The translations under genes were made by a program, and so were the position numbers. Shown in pieces: positions 6,540 to 14,838 of a stretch of 64,000 nucleotides of DNA (its first letter is position 1; every line of letters begins with the position of its first letter). Source of the DNA: Anaerotalea alkaliphila (GTDB lineage Bacteria; Bacillota; Clostridia; Lachnospirales; Vallitaleaceae); the NCBI RefSeq assembly GCF_010179735.1, contig NZ_JAAEEH010000016.1, positions 1 to 64,000 on the forward strand, written 5' to 3'. A model generated the notes under the pieces. The model did no database searches, was not told the origin of the DNA, and saw only the letters and a program-made list of their open reading frames with translations.

Positions 6540-8933
6540 TCATAAGGAGGTTTGGTATCTTTTGCTGAGGCTCTTTTCCTGTCTTTGTCCGTTGATGGCG
6601 ATTTCCCGCAGCTCCTGCTTGGGGAATTCGACGCTGAACGTGTCGTAGGGCAGCTTGTAGTCCCCTTCGGCCTTGATGTCCACTCGGATCTCTTCCGGTG
6701 TGGTCTCGACAGTGAACCGGATCTTTTTGAAGAGGTCCTTCTCATAGTCCATGCTGATCCCGTCGTCTTCATAGATCCAGCATTCCGTGGTGCCGGTGCC
6801 TTTGACCGGATAGACCAGGAAGGTCCGGGCATCCTTGTCTTTCGTGTCGAAAGTGATGTCCCCCGTGTTCATGGGTATCACCGCTCCGCCCCTTACCATT
6901 ACAGGGACTTCGTCCAGGGGCGCAGGCACCGTCACCGTCTGTCCGCCGGCATAGTGCAGTCCGGTATTCATGTCATACCAGCCCCTGTCCTCTTTCGGCA
7001 GGTAGACGCTACGCTCCCTGACGCCTTCGTCCATGACCGTCGCCACAAGCAGGGAATCCCCGACCATGAAGTCGTCGTTTTCCTCGAAGGTTTTCTCATC
7101 TGATTCGTAGTTCATGAAGGTGGAACGGATGATGGGCTCATAATGGGCATGGGCCTTGTACAGCAGGTCATAAAGGTGGGGGATCAGCGCATACCTTTGT
7201 TTGATCAGTTTCCGGACGATCGGCAGCACTTCAGGATACATCCAGGGCTCGTTGACCGTACCGTCGTCGTTCCAGGAATGGATGGTGAACCTGGGATGGA
7301 AGATGCCGTTCTGGATCCAGCGGACGAACATTTCCTCCGTGGGTTTGTTGCCCGAGAACCCTCCCACATCGTGGCCGATGTTGTAGACGCCGGAAAGGCT
7401 CAGGCCGATGCCCATTTTCGTGTTGTAGCGGATCGTCTTGTAGGATGTCCTGTTGTCCCCCGACCATGTCTGGACGTACTTCTGCATCCCCAGGGTTCCG
7501 GAACGCGAGATCAGATAGGGGCGCTGGTCCGGCAGGAATTCCTTTTGCGCTTCGTAGGACGCTTTCATCATCAGAAGTGTCAGCACCGGCTTGATGTCGC
7601 GGACGGACCGCTTCTCTCCGAACCAGTCGACCACCGCTTCCTCATCCCAGATCTCGAACTCGTTGTTGTCGTTCCATGTGGAGAGGATCCCATATTCCAG
7701 AATCTTCTCCCGGACTTCCCTTTTCCACCAGTCGAAGGTCTCCTTGTTGGTGAAGTCCACATAGGCGCCGGTATCGTCCCAGAACTGGACCAGCTCCTCG
7801 CTCTCCCCGCTGCGGTTCTTGACGAACAGCCCCTTCTCCTTCAGCTCCCCGTACATCGGGTGGTCCTTCAGGAGCGCCGGCTTGATGTTGGCGCAAAGTT
7901 CCATTCCGTTTTCCCGGAACGCATCCGAAACCCTTTTGGGATCCGGGAACTTCTCGTTGTTCCAGTTGAACACATAGCGTTTGTTGCCGATGCTGGTGTA
8001 TCCGGAAGAAAGCTGGAAGGAGCTGCAGGGGATGTCGTGCTCCCTGCACTGGCTGACGAAGCTCAGCAGGAGCTTCTCCGCCTCCGGAGAATCCGTATAG
8101 TGCATCGTCGAACCCGAATACCCCAGGGTCCATTTGGGAGGCAGGATTGTCTTTCCCGTCAGGTGGGAGACGGTTTTTGTGACATCCATGATGCCTTCCC
8201 CAAGCATCACATAATAGTCCAGGTCGCCGCCCTTGGCTTGATAGTAGCGGTATTGCCCGTGGTAGTTGTCCATTTCCTTGCCCATGTCGAAGGTGCTGTC
8301 GGACAGGTTGTCGTATAGGATGCCGTAGGTGCTTCCCTGGCCGAACTTCTTGACGATGTAGAAAGGGATGTGCTTGTACAGGGGATCTGTCGTTTCCGCG
8401 TCATACCCCATGGGGTCCAAGTTCATCATCCTGTAGCTCTTGCCATACCGGTTGGTATCGCCCGCCTTCTCCCCAAGGCCGAAATACGCCTCGTCATAGG
8501 ACCTTTCGATGTAATGGAAGACCCCTTCGCCCAACGCCCGGTTGAACGAATAGCTTTGTGTCTTGCGGTCCTGAAGGAACACTTCCCCATTTTTACGGTT
8601 GATCCACGTCAGCTGGATTCCAGCCAGCTGCACATGGAGTTCGATTTCCTCGGTGCGCAGGACGATCCGTCCTTCCTCCACTGCAAGTTCGAATTCCGGA
8701 CACGCAAACGGTGTCAGGTCCATGTTGCTCCTTCCCGCATAGGGGATGTCATCCATGCCTGGCGCAATCATGAAGGTGCGGTCCGCTTTCGGTGCGCCTT
8801 CATACATCCTGACGCGCACCAGGTCCTGTTCCAGCACCATGATTTCAAAACAGGCGCTACCCGTTTCTGATTTCAGACGGATCAGGCTGCCTTCTCTATT
8901 GTCGAAACGAAAATTATACGCATTGTCTATCAT
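6540..8933 (-). CDS. Glycoside hydrolase family 31, alpha-glucosidase-like
   Basis: The 797-residue protein matches GH31 retaining alpha-glycosidases: an N-terminal beta-sandwich, a (beta/alpha)8 barrel with the nucleophile motif WNDNNE near residue 420 and the acid/base region NIGHDVGGFSGN near residue 520, and C-terminal beta domains. There is no signal peptide, so it acts in the cytoplasm on imported glycosides, releasing alpha-linked glucose or xylose. The ATG at 8933 is 15 bp after the TRAP permease stop, so it is the last gene of that operon. The last residues (SLSKRYQTSL) border the IS hairpin and may be non-native. The TRAP context suggests an anionic alpha-glycoside substrate; this is inference. 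Confidence 0.9.
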   Translation of the reverse strand: MIDNAYNFRFDNREGSLIRLKSETGSACFEIMVLEQDLVRVRMYEGAPKADRTFMIAPGMDDIPYAGRSNMDLTPFACPEFELAVEEGRIVLRTEEIELHVQLAGIQLTWINRKNGEVFLQDRKTQSYSFNRALGEGVFHYIERSYDEAYFGLGEKAGDTNRYGKSYRMMNLDPMGYDAETTDPLYKHIPFYIVKKFGQGSTYGILYDNLSDSTFDMGKEMDNYHGQYRYYQAKGGDLDYYVMLGEGIMDVTKTVSHLTGKTILPPKWTLGYSGSTMHYTDSPEAEKLLLSFVSQCREHDIPCSSFQLSSGYTSIGNKRYVFNWNNEKFPDPKRVSDAFRENGMELCANIKPALLKDHPMYGELKEKGLFVKNRSGESEELVQFWDDTGAYVDFTNKETFDWWKREVREKILEYGILSTWNDNNEFEIWDEEAVVDWFGEKRSVRDIKPVLTLLMMKASYEAQKEFLPDQRPYLISRSGTLGMQKYVQTWSGDNRTSYKTIRYNTKMGIGLSLSGVYNIGHDVGGFSGNKPTEEMFVRWIQNGIFHPRFTIHSWNDDGTVNEPWMYPEVLPIVRKLIKQRYALIPHLYDLLYKAHAHYEPIIRSTFMNYESDEKTFEENDDFMVGDSLLVATVMDEGVRERSVYLPKEDRGWYDMNTGLHYAGGQTVTVPAPLDEVPVMVRGGAVIPMNTGDITFDTKDKDARTFLVYPVKGTGTTECWIYEDDGISMDYEKDLFKKIRFTVETTPEEIRVDIKAEGDYKLPYDTFSVEFPKQELREIAINGQRQEKSLSKRYQTSL

Positions 8934-8948
8934 TGCACAGCTCCATTA

Positions 8949-10244
8949 TCATATCAGCTTGAAGAGGGTCGGCAGCACCAGGCTGAACCAGGGAACAAAG
9001 GTGATCAGGAAAAGTGTCGCAATCAGCACAAGGAAAAACGGCATGAGCGGCTTTACAACCTTCTCGATGGACACTTTTGTGATGCCGCAGGCCACAAAGA
9101 GCACGCTGCCCACCGGCGGTGTCATGATGCCGATGCACAGGTTGAACACGAGGATGATTCCGAAGTGTACCGGATGGTACCCGAGTTCCATTGCAATCGG
9201 GAAGAAAATGGGTGTGAAAATCAGCACGGCCGGCGTCAAGTCCATGAAGGTCCCCACGATCAGCAGGGTGATGTTGATGATGATCATGATGACGATGGGA
9301 TTGTCGGAAACCGAAAGGATCGCATTGCTGATCGCCCCTGGAATGCCGGTATAGGCCATGATCCAGGACATCGCCGAGGACGCCGCCACCAGGAAAAGGA
9401 TCACCCCTGTCGTCGAGGCCGTCCTGAGGACGATGATCTTGATGTCTTGCAGCGTTATGCTTTTGTAGACCGCACTCAGGATCAACGGGTAGACGACGGC
9501 AATGGCAGCGCCTTCCGTGGCTGTGAACGCCCCGCCGACAATCCCGCCGATGACGATGAAGATCAGCAGCAGACTGGGCACCGCCTCCAGGAATGTCTTG
9601 ACTTTATAGGACATGGTCGTCTTTTCCGTCAGCGGGTATTTCTTCTTCTTGGCATAGATGAACGCAACGATCATGGACCCCAGCCCCATCAAGAATCCCG
9701 GGATGTAACCCGCGATGAAGAGCGCCGATATGGACACCCCTCCGGTGACCAGCGAGTACAGGATCAGGACGCCACTGGGGGGAATCAGCATTCCCGTGGG
9801 GGCGGAGGCCACATTCACCGCGGTGGAGAACGCCGGGTCGTACCCGTCCTCCCGCATGAGGGGCTCCATCGTCCCGCCGATCGCCGCAGCCGACGCCACG
9901 GCGGATCCGCTGAGGGAACCGAAAAACATGTTGCCGATGATGTTCGCATGGGCCAGGGATCCCGGAATGCGTCCACCGATCACTTTCGCGAAATTCACGA
10001 GCCTTTTCGCGATGCCGCCGTTGTTCATGATGTTTCCGGACAGCACGAACAGCGGTACCGCCAGAAGGGAGAAGCTGCTGATTCCCGTCACCATCTTTTG
10101 GGTCATTGTATATACAGCAGTCTCGAAGGGCATGACGGTGAGGGCCGTCACGATGGAGGCGATCCCGATGCTTACGGAGATGGGGACTCCGATGAACAGC
10201 AGCACCGCAAAAACAACTACAAGAACCAGTACCGTCACATCCAT
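8949..10244 (-). CDS. dctM: TRAP transporter large permease subunit DctM (system 1)
   Basis: This 431-residue protein has about 12 hydrophobic segments and conserved DctM features, such as VPLFVLSGNIMNNGGIAKRL, FFGSLSGSAVASAAAIG and LVFNLCIGIMTPPVG. DctM forms the sodium-driven channel of TRAP transporters, which take up carboxylates delivered by a DctP binding protein. The frame is open far upstream, but the true start is the ATG at 10244, which overlaps the dctQ stop by one base (TGATG). The GH31 gene follows 15 bp downstream. The operon is dctP-dctQ-dctM-GH31 under LacI-type control. Confidence 0.95.
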   Translation of the reverse strand: MDVTVLVLVVVFAVLLFIGVPISVSIGIASIVTALTVMPFETAVYTMTQKMVTGISSFSLLAVPLFVLSGNIMNNGGIAKRLVNFAKVIGGRIPGSLAHANIIGNMFFGSLSGSAVASAAAIGGTMEPLMREDGYDPAFSTAVNVASAPTGMLIPPSGVLILYSLVTGGVSISALFIAGYIPGFLMGLGSMIVAFIYAKKKKYPLTEKTTMSYKVKTFLEAVPSLLLIFIVIGGIVGGAFTATEGAAIAVVYPLILSAVYKSITLQDIKIIVLRTASTTGVILFLVAASSAMSWIMAYTGIPGAISNAILSVSDNPIVIMIIINITLLIVGTFMDLTPAVLIFTPIFFPIAMELGYHPVHFGIILVFNLCIGIMTPPVGSVLFVACGITKVSIEKVVKPLMPFFLVLIATLFLITFVPWFSLVLPTLFKLI

Positions 10245-10732
10245 CAGCCCTTCACCTCCGCTTCCTCTTCTTCTTGTATGTCTTCCACGATATTGATGAC
10301 CTGCAGCAGGGTGATGATCACCCCCGACACGGTCGTGGCGATGTAGATCATCCCCCTGGAGAATCCAAGGATGGGGGTCTTGACCGCAAACACACTTTCG
10401 CTGATCATATACCCACCGTATATCAGAATCAAAAGGGAAAAGGCGATTATGCTGGCGTCGATGACCACCATCACGATTTTCCTTCTGGTCCCTGTCATGC
10501 GCTCCTTCAGGAATACCAGGCTCATGTGCTCCCTTTTCCCGAAGGCATATGCTGCTCCCAGATACGCCGTCCAGACAAGGATGATCAGGACGAGCTCTTC
10601 CGTGAACATGCTGGGATTTCCCAATACGTATCTGGTGAACACCTGCCATAGGACGAGAAAGGTCATCGTCAGGAACAGCAGGGATACCAGATAGGAGAGA
10701 AGTCTGTTCAAGAAAATCTTCATTGTTTTCAA
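10244..10732 (-). CDS. dctQ: TRAP transporter small permease subunit DctQ (system 1)
   Basis: The 162-residue protein has the four membrane helices of DctQ and the conserved WTAYLGAAYAFGKREHMSL motif. DctQ stabilises DctM in the membrane. The best start is TTG at 10732, because AAGGAG lies eight bases upstream; the ATG at 10723 would be 17 bases away from it. The stop overlaps the dctM start. It lies 27 bp downstream of dctP. Confidence 0.92.
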   Translation of the reverse strand: MKTMKIFLNRLLSYLVSLLFLTMTFLVLWQVFTRYVLGNPSMFTEELVLIILVWTAYLGAAYAFGKREHMSLVFLKERMTGTRRKIVMVVIDASIIAFSLLILIYGGYMISESVFAVKTPILGFSRGMIYIATTVSGVIITLLQVINIVEDIQEEEEAEVKG

Positions 10733-10759
10733 ATTGAGTTCTCCTTATGGGTGCGGATG

Positions 10760-11767
10760 CTAATTCACCTGGTCAAATCCATCCAGAAGGACTTTGATCT
10801 CCGGGAATTCGTTCTTGTAGCTTTCCACCATGTCTTTTGTGGCTTCCACAAACGGGGCCTTGTCCACTTCATGGAATTCCACGCCCATCGCCTTGGCTTC
10901 CACAACCGCCTGTTCGATCGCCTCGTCCCACAGGGGTTTGTGGTACTCTGTGGATTCCACTGCGGCCTCTTTCACAAGCGCCTGCTGCTCCTCTGTAAGC
11001 TTGCCCCAGGACGCCGCGCTCATCACAAGGATGTCCGGGATCATGGTGTGCTCATCGAGGCTGAAGACCTTGGCGACTTCTCCGTGCTTGCCTGTGGTCA
11101 GGGCCGTTTCGTTGCTTTCGGCGCCGTCGATGATGCCCGACTGCAGCGAAGTGTAGATGTCCCCATAGGGCATGCCCACGGCGGTCCCACCAAGCGCGCT
11201 CATCAGGTCCGTCTGGGATTTGAAGCCCATGACCCGGACTTTAAGCCCCCGCAGGTCTGCAGGTGTCAGGATGGGTCTGTCGATCGTATAGAAGGACCTG
11301 GCTCCCGAGGTGTAGAAGGTAAGCCCAAGGAATCCCTTGTCGCTGGTTCTTTCGTACAGGTCCTGGACGACGTCCGCTTCCATGCTCTTGTAGTAGTGGT
11401 CCTGGTCCCTGAAGATGTATGGCAGGGAGAACGCATCGTAACCGGCATCATAGACACTCAGTGCCGTAGCGGAAACCTTGGTGAAATCCACCGCGCCCGC
11501 CTGGAGCTGCTCCAACACTTCCGTCTCGGATCCCAATTGGCCGTTGGGGAAGATTTGGATCTCCACTTCGCCACCTGTCTTTTCCTTGACGCGGTCCGCA
11601 AAATCCTGCAGGGCCAGATGGACCGTATGTGTTTCACTCAGGTTGTGCGCAAGCTTCATTGTCACCGCTTCGGCTTCGCTTCCTGTTCCCGTATCGGTTT
11701 TTTGACCACAGCCGGCAACGGACAGCGCCAGGATTGCCATCAGGGCAATGGATAAGATCTTTTTCAT
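10760..11767 (-). CDS. dctP: TRAP transporter substrate-binding protein DctP (system 1)
   Basis: The 335-residue protein starts with a signal peptide and lipobox (LSVAGC, then Gly/Gln/Lys), so it is a surface lipoprotein. The DctP fold is shown by LRGLKVRVMGFKSQTDLMSALGG, whose arginine normally binds the substrate carboxylate, and by PMPYGDIYTSLQSGIIDGAE-like residues in the ligand-binding region. It should capture an organic acid or sugar acid outside the cell. The start follows AAGGAGGATGCAAA. It is the first gene of the operon, with a promoter and two palindromic operators upstream. Confidence 0.94.
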   Translation of the reverse strand: MKKILSIALMAILALSVAGCGQKTDTGTGSEAEAVTMKLAHNLSETHTVHLALQDFADRVKEKTGGEVEIQIFPNGQLGSETEVLEQLQAGAVDFTKVSATALSVYDAGYDAFSLPYIFRDQDHYYKSMEADVVQDLYERTSDKGFLGLTFYTSGARSFYTIDRPILTPADLRGLKVRVMGFKSQTDLMSALGGTAVGMPYGDIYTSLQSGIIDGAESNETALTTGKHGEVAKVFSLDEHTMIPDILVMSAASWGKLTEEQQALVKEAAVESTEYHKPLWDEAIEQAVVEAKAMGVEFHEVDKAPFVEATKDMVESYKNEFPEIKVLLDGFDQVN

Positions 11768-11787
11768 TTTGCATCCTCCTTAAATTA

Positions 11788-11801
11788 TGTAACTAGTTAC
11801 A
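11788..11801. promoter_or_regulatory. Operator O1, palindrome TGTAACTAGTTACA
   Basis: This perfect 14-bp palindrome lies between the TRAP1 transcription start and the dctP ribosome binding site. An identical core lies 95 bp away at 11883-11896. The divergent LacI regulator is the obvious candidate to bind both. Confidence 0.75.
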
Positions 11802-11844
11802 CTTTTGTGTATAATGGAACAATCGCGTGTTTGATTGCAAGTAC

Positions 11845-11873
11845 ATTATGACACATCCCACAAGGTTTGTAAA
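11845..11873 (-). promoter_or_regulatory. Promoter of the TRAP1-GH31 operon
   Basis: On the minus strand TTTACA (11868-11873) and CATAAT (11845-11850) are separated by exactly 17 bp, a good sigma-A-type promoter. Transcription should start near 11838. One operator lies just upstream of the -35 and the other in the leader, so binding at both could close off the promoter by looping. Confidence 0.75.
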
Positions 11874-11880
11874 GAACAAA

Positions 11881-11898
11881 TATGTAACTAGTTACATA
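11881..11898. promoter_or_regulatory. Operator O2, extended palindrome
   Basis: An 18-bp perfect palindrome TATGTAACTAGTTACATA contains the same 14-bp core as O1. It lies eight bp upstream of the TRAP1 -35 and about 60-75 bp upstream of the regulator's likely -10 (TATAAT, 11957-11962). It could serve in both repression of the operon and autoregulation. Confidence 0.75.
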
Positions 11899-12001
11899 TT
11901 TTCTTCGGCATGAAGTCGGTTGTAAATTCATTGAAGCAATTTCCCCGGTTTTGTACTATAATAAGGCTGATGTGCAGACTGATCACGAAAGGACAATAAC
12001 C

Positions 12002-13006
12002 ATGGCGTATACCATACACGACCTTGCGCGGGATGCCGGCGTCTCTTCCACCACCGTGTCCAGGGTCATCAACAACAGCGGCCCGGTGAAAGACCGGACG
12101 CGCGCAAAGATCCTGAAGCTTATGGAGGAAAAGGACTACAACCCCAACCCATTTGCCCGGGGGCTGAACAACAAAAGCATGAAAACCATCGCCGTCATCA
12201 TCAACGACATCATGAACCCCTTCTTCACGACGGTCGTGAAGGGGATCGATGGGATTTGCCAGGAACAGGGGTTCAGCTTCATATTGTCCAGCATCGAGAA
12301 CAACCCGGTGAAGGAGCGCGTGGAGATCGAAAATCTGACCCGCAAGAACGTGGAGGGGTTCATCATCGTGGGCAGCCGCCCCACCGTTGACGACAACAGC
12401 GCCTACCTTGCGGAGCTCTCGGAAAGATATCCCGTGGTCCTGGTCAACAGCAAGATCCGGGGCAGCAACAAGCTCTATTCCGTCTACATCGATGAGAAGC
12501 AGGCCTCCCTGGAAGTCATGGACCATCTTCTGTCAAAGAACCCCAAAACGGTCTATTTCCTTGGGGACGTCACCTGGAGGACAACCCATTACAAGTACAA
12601 GGCATTCAAGGAGAAGCTCCTGGAGAAGGGTTACGCATTCGACGAGTCCCTGGTCATCCCCTGCAACTACAACTATGAAAGCGGCAGGGCCGCCGTAAAT
12701 GAGATCCTATCCAGGAATCCCGGCGTCCCCTTTTCGATATTCGCCTCCTCCGACATGATCGCCGCCAGTGTGCTGAAGACGCTCCTGGAAAAGGGGATCC
12801 ATGTGCCGGACGAGATTTCCCTCTTCGGCTACAGCAACATGGAAATCTCGAAACTTGTCCATCCGGGAATTTCCACCGTTGACCAGAAGATGATGACCTT
12901 GGGAAAAGAGGGTGCAAGGCTGTTCATCGACCTCATGGACCGGAAAGCCCCCGAGAAGAAGAACCGGAAAATCCCCTATGAACTGATCCTGCGGGAGACC
13001 ACATGA
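12002..13006 (+). CDS. LacI-family transcriptional regulator
   Basis: The 334-residue protein has the LacI helix-turn-helix and hinge at the N-terminus (TIHDLARDAGVSSTTVSRVI, then NPNPFARGLNNK) and a sugar-binding-protein-like effector domain with FSIFASSDMIAASVLKTL and a C-terminal VDQKMMTLGKEGARL. It is divergent from the TRAP1-GH31 operon and very likely represses it through two TGTAACTAGTTACA operators. The ATG at 12002 follows GAAAGGAC; an upstream in-frame TTG overlaps the -10 box TATAAT (11957-11962) and is rejected. The effector is unknown but is presumably the imported acid or glycoside. Confidence 0.93.
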   Translation: MAYTIHDLARDAGVSSTTVSRVINNSGPVKDRTRAKILKLMEEKDYNPNPFARGLNNKSMKTIAVIINDIMNPFFTTVVKGIDGICQEQGFSFILSSIENNPVKERVEIENLTRKNVEGFIIVGSRPTVDDNSAYLAELSERYPVVLVNSKIRGSNKLYSVYIDEKQASLEVMDHLLSKNPKTVYFLGDVTWRTTHYKYKAFKEKLLEKGYAFDESLVIPCNYNYESGRAAVNEILSRNPGVPFSIFASSDMIAASVLKTLLEKGIHVPDEISLFGYSNMEISKLVHPGISTVDQKMMTLGKEGARLFIDLMDRKAPEKKNRKIPYELILRETT

Positions 13007-13037
13007 TGCGCACTTGGGGACAGACCCCAAGTGCGCA
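13007..13037. repeat. Perfect 13-bp inverted repeat directly after the lacI stop (REP-like)
   Basis: TGCGCACTTGGGG (13007-13019) and CCCCAAGTGCGCA (13025-13037) are perfect complements around an ACAGA loop, starting on the base after the stop codon. No T-run follows, so it is not a classical terminator. The GGGGACAGACCCC core resembles extragenic palindromes spread in many bacterial genomes. Only one copy is visible here. Confidence 0.65.
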
Positions 13038-13072
13038 TTGGCTTGACAACCGATCATTGAAAGGTGCTTCCT

Positions 13073-14431
13073 ATGAAAAACCCCCAGATTCTAAGCGGCC
13101 CCCTCCATAAGGCCATCCTCCTGCTCGCTTTCCCCATCATGCTGAACAACCTGATCGGCACGCTCTACAACCTGGGCGACGCCTATTGGGTCTCCCGGCT
13201 CGGCGATATCCAGGTGGGCGCCATCAATTTCGTCTGGCCCGTCTCCTTTTTCACCCTGTCCGTCGCGATGGGCATCTCCATCGCAGGCGGCGCCATCATC
13301 TCCCAGTACATCGGCGCTGGCAAGCACGGGGATGCCAAAGAGACCGCCCAGCAGCTCTACGTGTTCGGCGTCCTTTTCGGTGTCGTCTCAAGCCTCCTGG
13401 GATGGTTCCTTTCGCCCTCGATCCTGAAGCTGATGAACGCATCGCCCCAGCTCTACGACGCCGGCGTGGGGTATCTGAAGATACTCTTCCTGGAGATGCC
13501 ATTCCTGTTCCTGATGAACATCTTCCTTGCGGTGAACCAGGCCCAGGGCGACACGGTCACCCCCACCATCGTCAACGGCACAAGCGCCCTGCTCAACATC
13601 CTCCTGGACCCCCTGTTCATCTTCACCTTCGGGCTGGGTATGGAAGGCGCCGCCATCGCCACGGTGCTCTCCAAGGTCCCCTTCGCCTTGTACGGCGTTT
13701 ACCACATGGGTTGGAGCAAGAAGGGCATCCGGATCCGTCCCCAGAGCCTCTCCATCCACAGGGAGAAGATGCTGGACCTGATCCGCATCGGGGTGCCTTC
13801 GTCCCTAGGGAATTCCGGGGTCGCCCTGGGGTTCATCGTCCTTTTCAGCGTCGTCGCCTCCTACGGGGATGTGGCCGTGACCGCCTTGGGCATCGGCAAC
13901 CGGCTGAACGGGCTGGCCTTCATGCCTGCAGTCGGCATCGGAGCCGCCCTTTCCACCGTCGCGGGGCAGAACCTGGGGGCCGCGAACATCCCCAGGGTGA
14001 AAAAGGCCTTCCTGACCTCCATCGGGCTGGCCCTTGCTTTTCTCGCGCTCACCTCTTCCGCCTTGTGGTTCTTCTCCCGGGAGCTGGTGGGCATCTTCTC
14101 CGACACCCCGGAGGTGGTGGAAGCCGGCTCCTTCTATCTGAAGGCGCTGGCCTCCACCACCTGGAGCATCAGCTTCTTCAACTGCTCCATCGGCCTGTTC
14201 AACGGTTCCGGCCACACCCGCTACAGCATGTTCCTGGAGGCCGGCAGGCTGTGGGCGATCCGGATGCCCCTCATCGTCCTTCTGGCCGGATCGCCCACGC
14301 TGGGAATCAAGGGCATCTGGTACGGCATCGCCGTGAGCAACATCGTCGCCGCAGCCATCGCCTATGGCCTGACCCATACGGGGGCATGGAAGCATGCGGT
14401 CGTCGGTCACGGAAAGCTTCCCCTTTCCTGA
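13073..14431 (+). CDS. MATE-family efflux transporter
   Basis: This 452-residue protein has about 12 membrane segments in two homologous halves, as in NorM/MepA multidrug and toxin exporters. Typical segments are the first helix IMLNNLIGTLYNLGDAYWVS, VNQAQGDTVTPTIVNG and the second-half GVPSSLGNSGVALGF. It should export cationic drugs or metabolites in exchange for sodium or protons. The ATG at 13073 follows GAAAGG at good spacing; an earlier GTG at 13064 is less likely. Its 3' end overlaps the convergent PNPOx gene by 25 bp. Confidence 0.93.
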   Translation: MKNPQILSGPLHKAILLLAFPIMLNNLIGTLYNLGDAYWVSRLGDIQVGAINFVWPVSFFTLSVAMGISIAGGAIISQYIGAGKHGDAKETAQQLYVFGVLFGVVSSLLGWFLSPSILKLMNASPQLYDAGVGYLKILFLEMPFLFLMNIFLAVNQAQGDTVTPTIVNGTSALLNILLDPLFIFTFGLGMEGAAIATVLSKVPFALYGVYHMGWSKKGIRIRPQSLSIHREKMLDLIRIGVPSSLGNSGVALGFIVLFSVVASYGDVAVTALGIGNRLNGLAFMPAVGIGAALSTVAGQNLGAANIPRVKKAFLTSIGLALAFLALTSSALWFFSRELVGIFSDTPEVVEAGSFYLKALASTTWSISFFNCSIGLFNGSGHTRYSMFLEAGRLWAIRMPLIVLLAGSPTLGIKGIWYGIAVSNIVAAAIAYGLTHTGAWKHAVVGHGKLPLS

Positions 14432-14838
14432 TGCACAGGCCCCCGCAGCAATAGATAGGAATCCAGCCGCACCTGGAACACGACACACCCGGATTCCTGG
14501 AGGATGTCCCCCAGTTCGGGATGGGAGACCGCAAACCGTTCCTTCAGCTTCCGTTCCTCTTCCGTTTCCGTCGCCTTGAAGGTCCCCTCCATGGTCGCCG
14601 ACTGGATGTCCCCGCCGGGAGCCTCCGCCACATCCTGCCGGGTGTCGATCAGCACGCTCACGTTGGGGTTTTCCAGGAGGTTCCTATACTTCCTGGAATT
14701 CCTGGTGGCCACCATGTACAGGACCCACGGGGCGTCTCCAGGCAGATAGGTCATCAGGGAGGCGTAGGGTTTTCCGCCTCCCTCGGTGCACAGGACGCAC
14801 AGGCTGTGGTTGCGGACCATCGATTCAATATCGCCCAT
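14407..14838 (-). CDS. Pyridoxamine 5'-phosphate oxidase-family protein
   Basis: The 143-residue protein fits the FMN-binding split barrel: LCVLCTEGGGKPYASLMTYL, then MVATRNSRKYRNLLENPNVSVLID, a segment common in small PNPOx-like proteins. The substrate is unknown; members reduce or bind flavins, F420 or heme. The ATG at 14838 lies about nine bases from GGGAGGGG, while an in-frame ATG at 14847 would touch the site and one at 14880 lies inside the upstream gene. It overlaps the PHP gene by 14 bp and the MATE gene by 25 bp, so it is the last gene of a dinB-PHP-PNPOx unit. Confidence 0.82.
   Translation of the reverse strand: MGDIESMVRNHSLCVLCTEGGGKPYASLMTYLPGDAPWVLYMVATRNSRKYRNLLENPNVSVLIDTRQDVAEAPGGDIQSATMEGTFKATETEEERKLKERFAVSHPELGDILQESGCVVFQVRLDSYLLLRGPVHQERGSFP

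Noticed and set aside
6348-6545. Plus-strand frame as the missing end of the transposase
   Set aside because: It can be reached only through a frameshift, and its residues do not resemble the end of IS91 transposases. A different shift ending at about 6440 is equally possible.
6540-8933. GH31 enzyme as a sulfoquinovosidase (YihQ-like)
   Set aside because: The motif WNDNNE and length fit alpha-glucosidases, and the sulfonate-binding residues of YihQ could not be identified.
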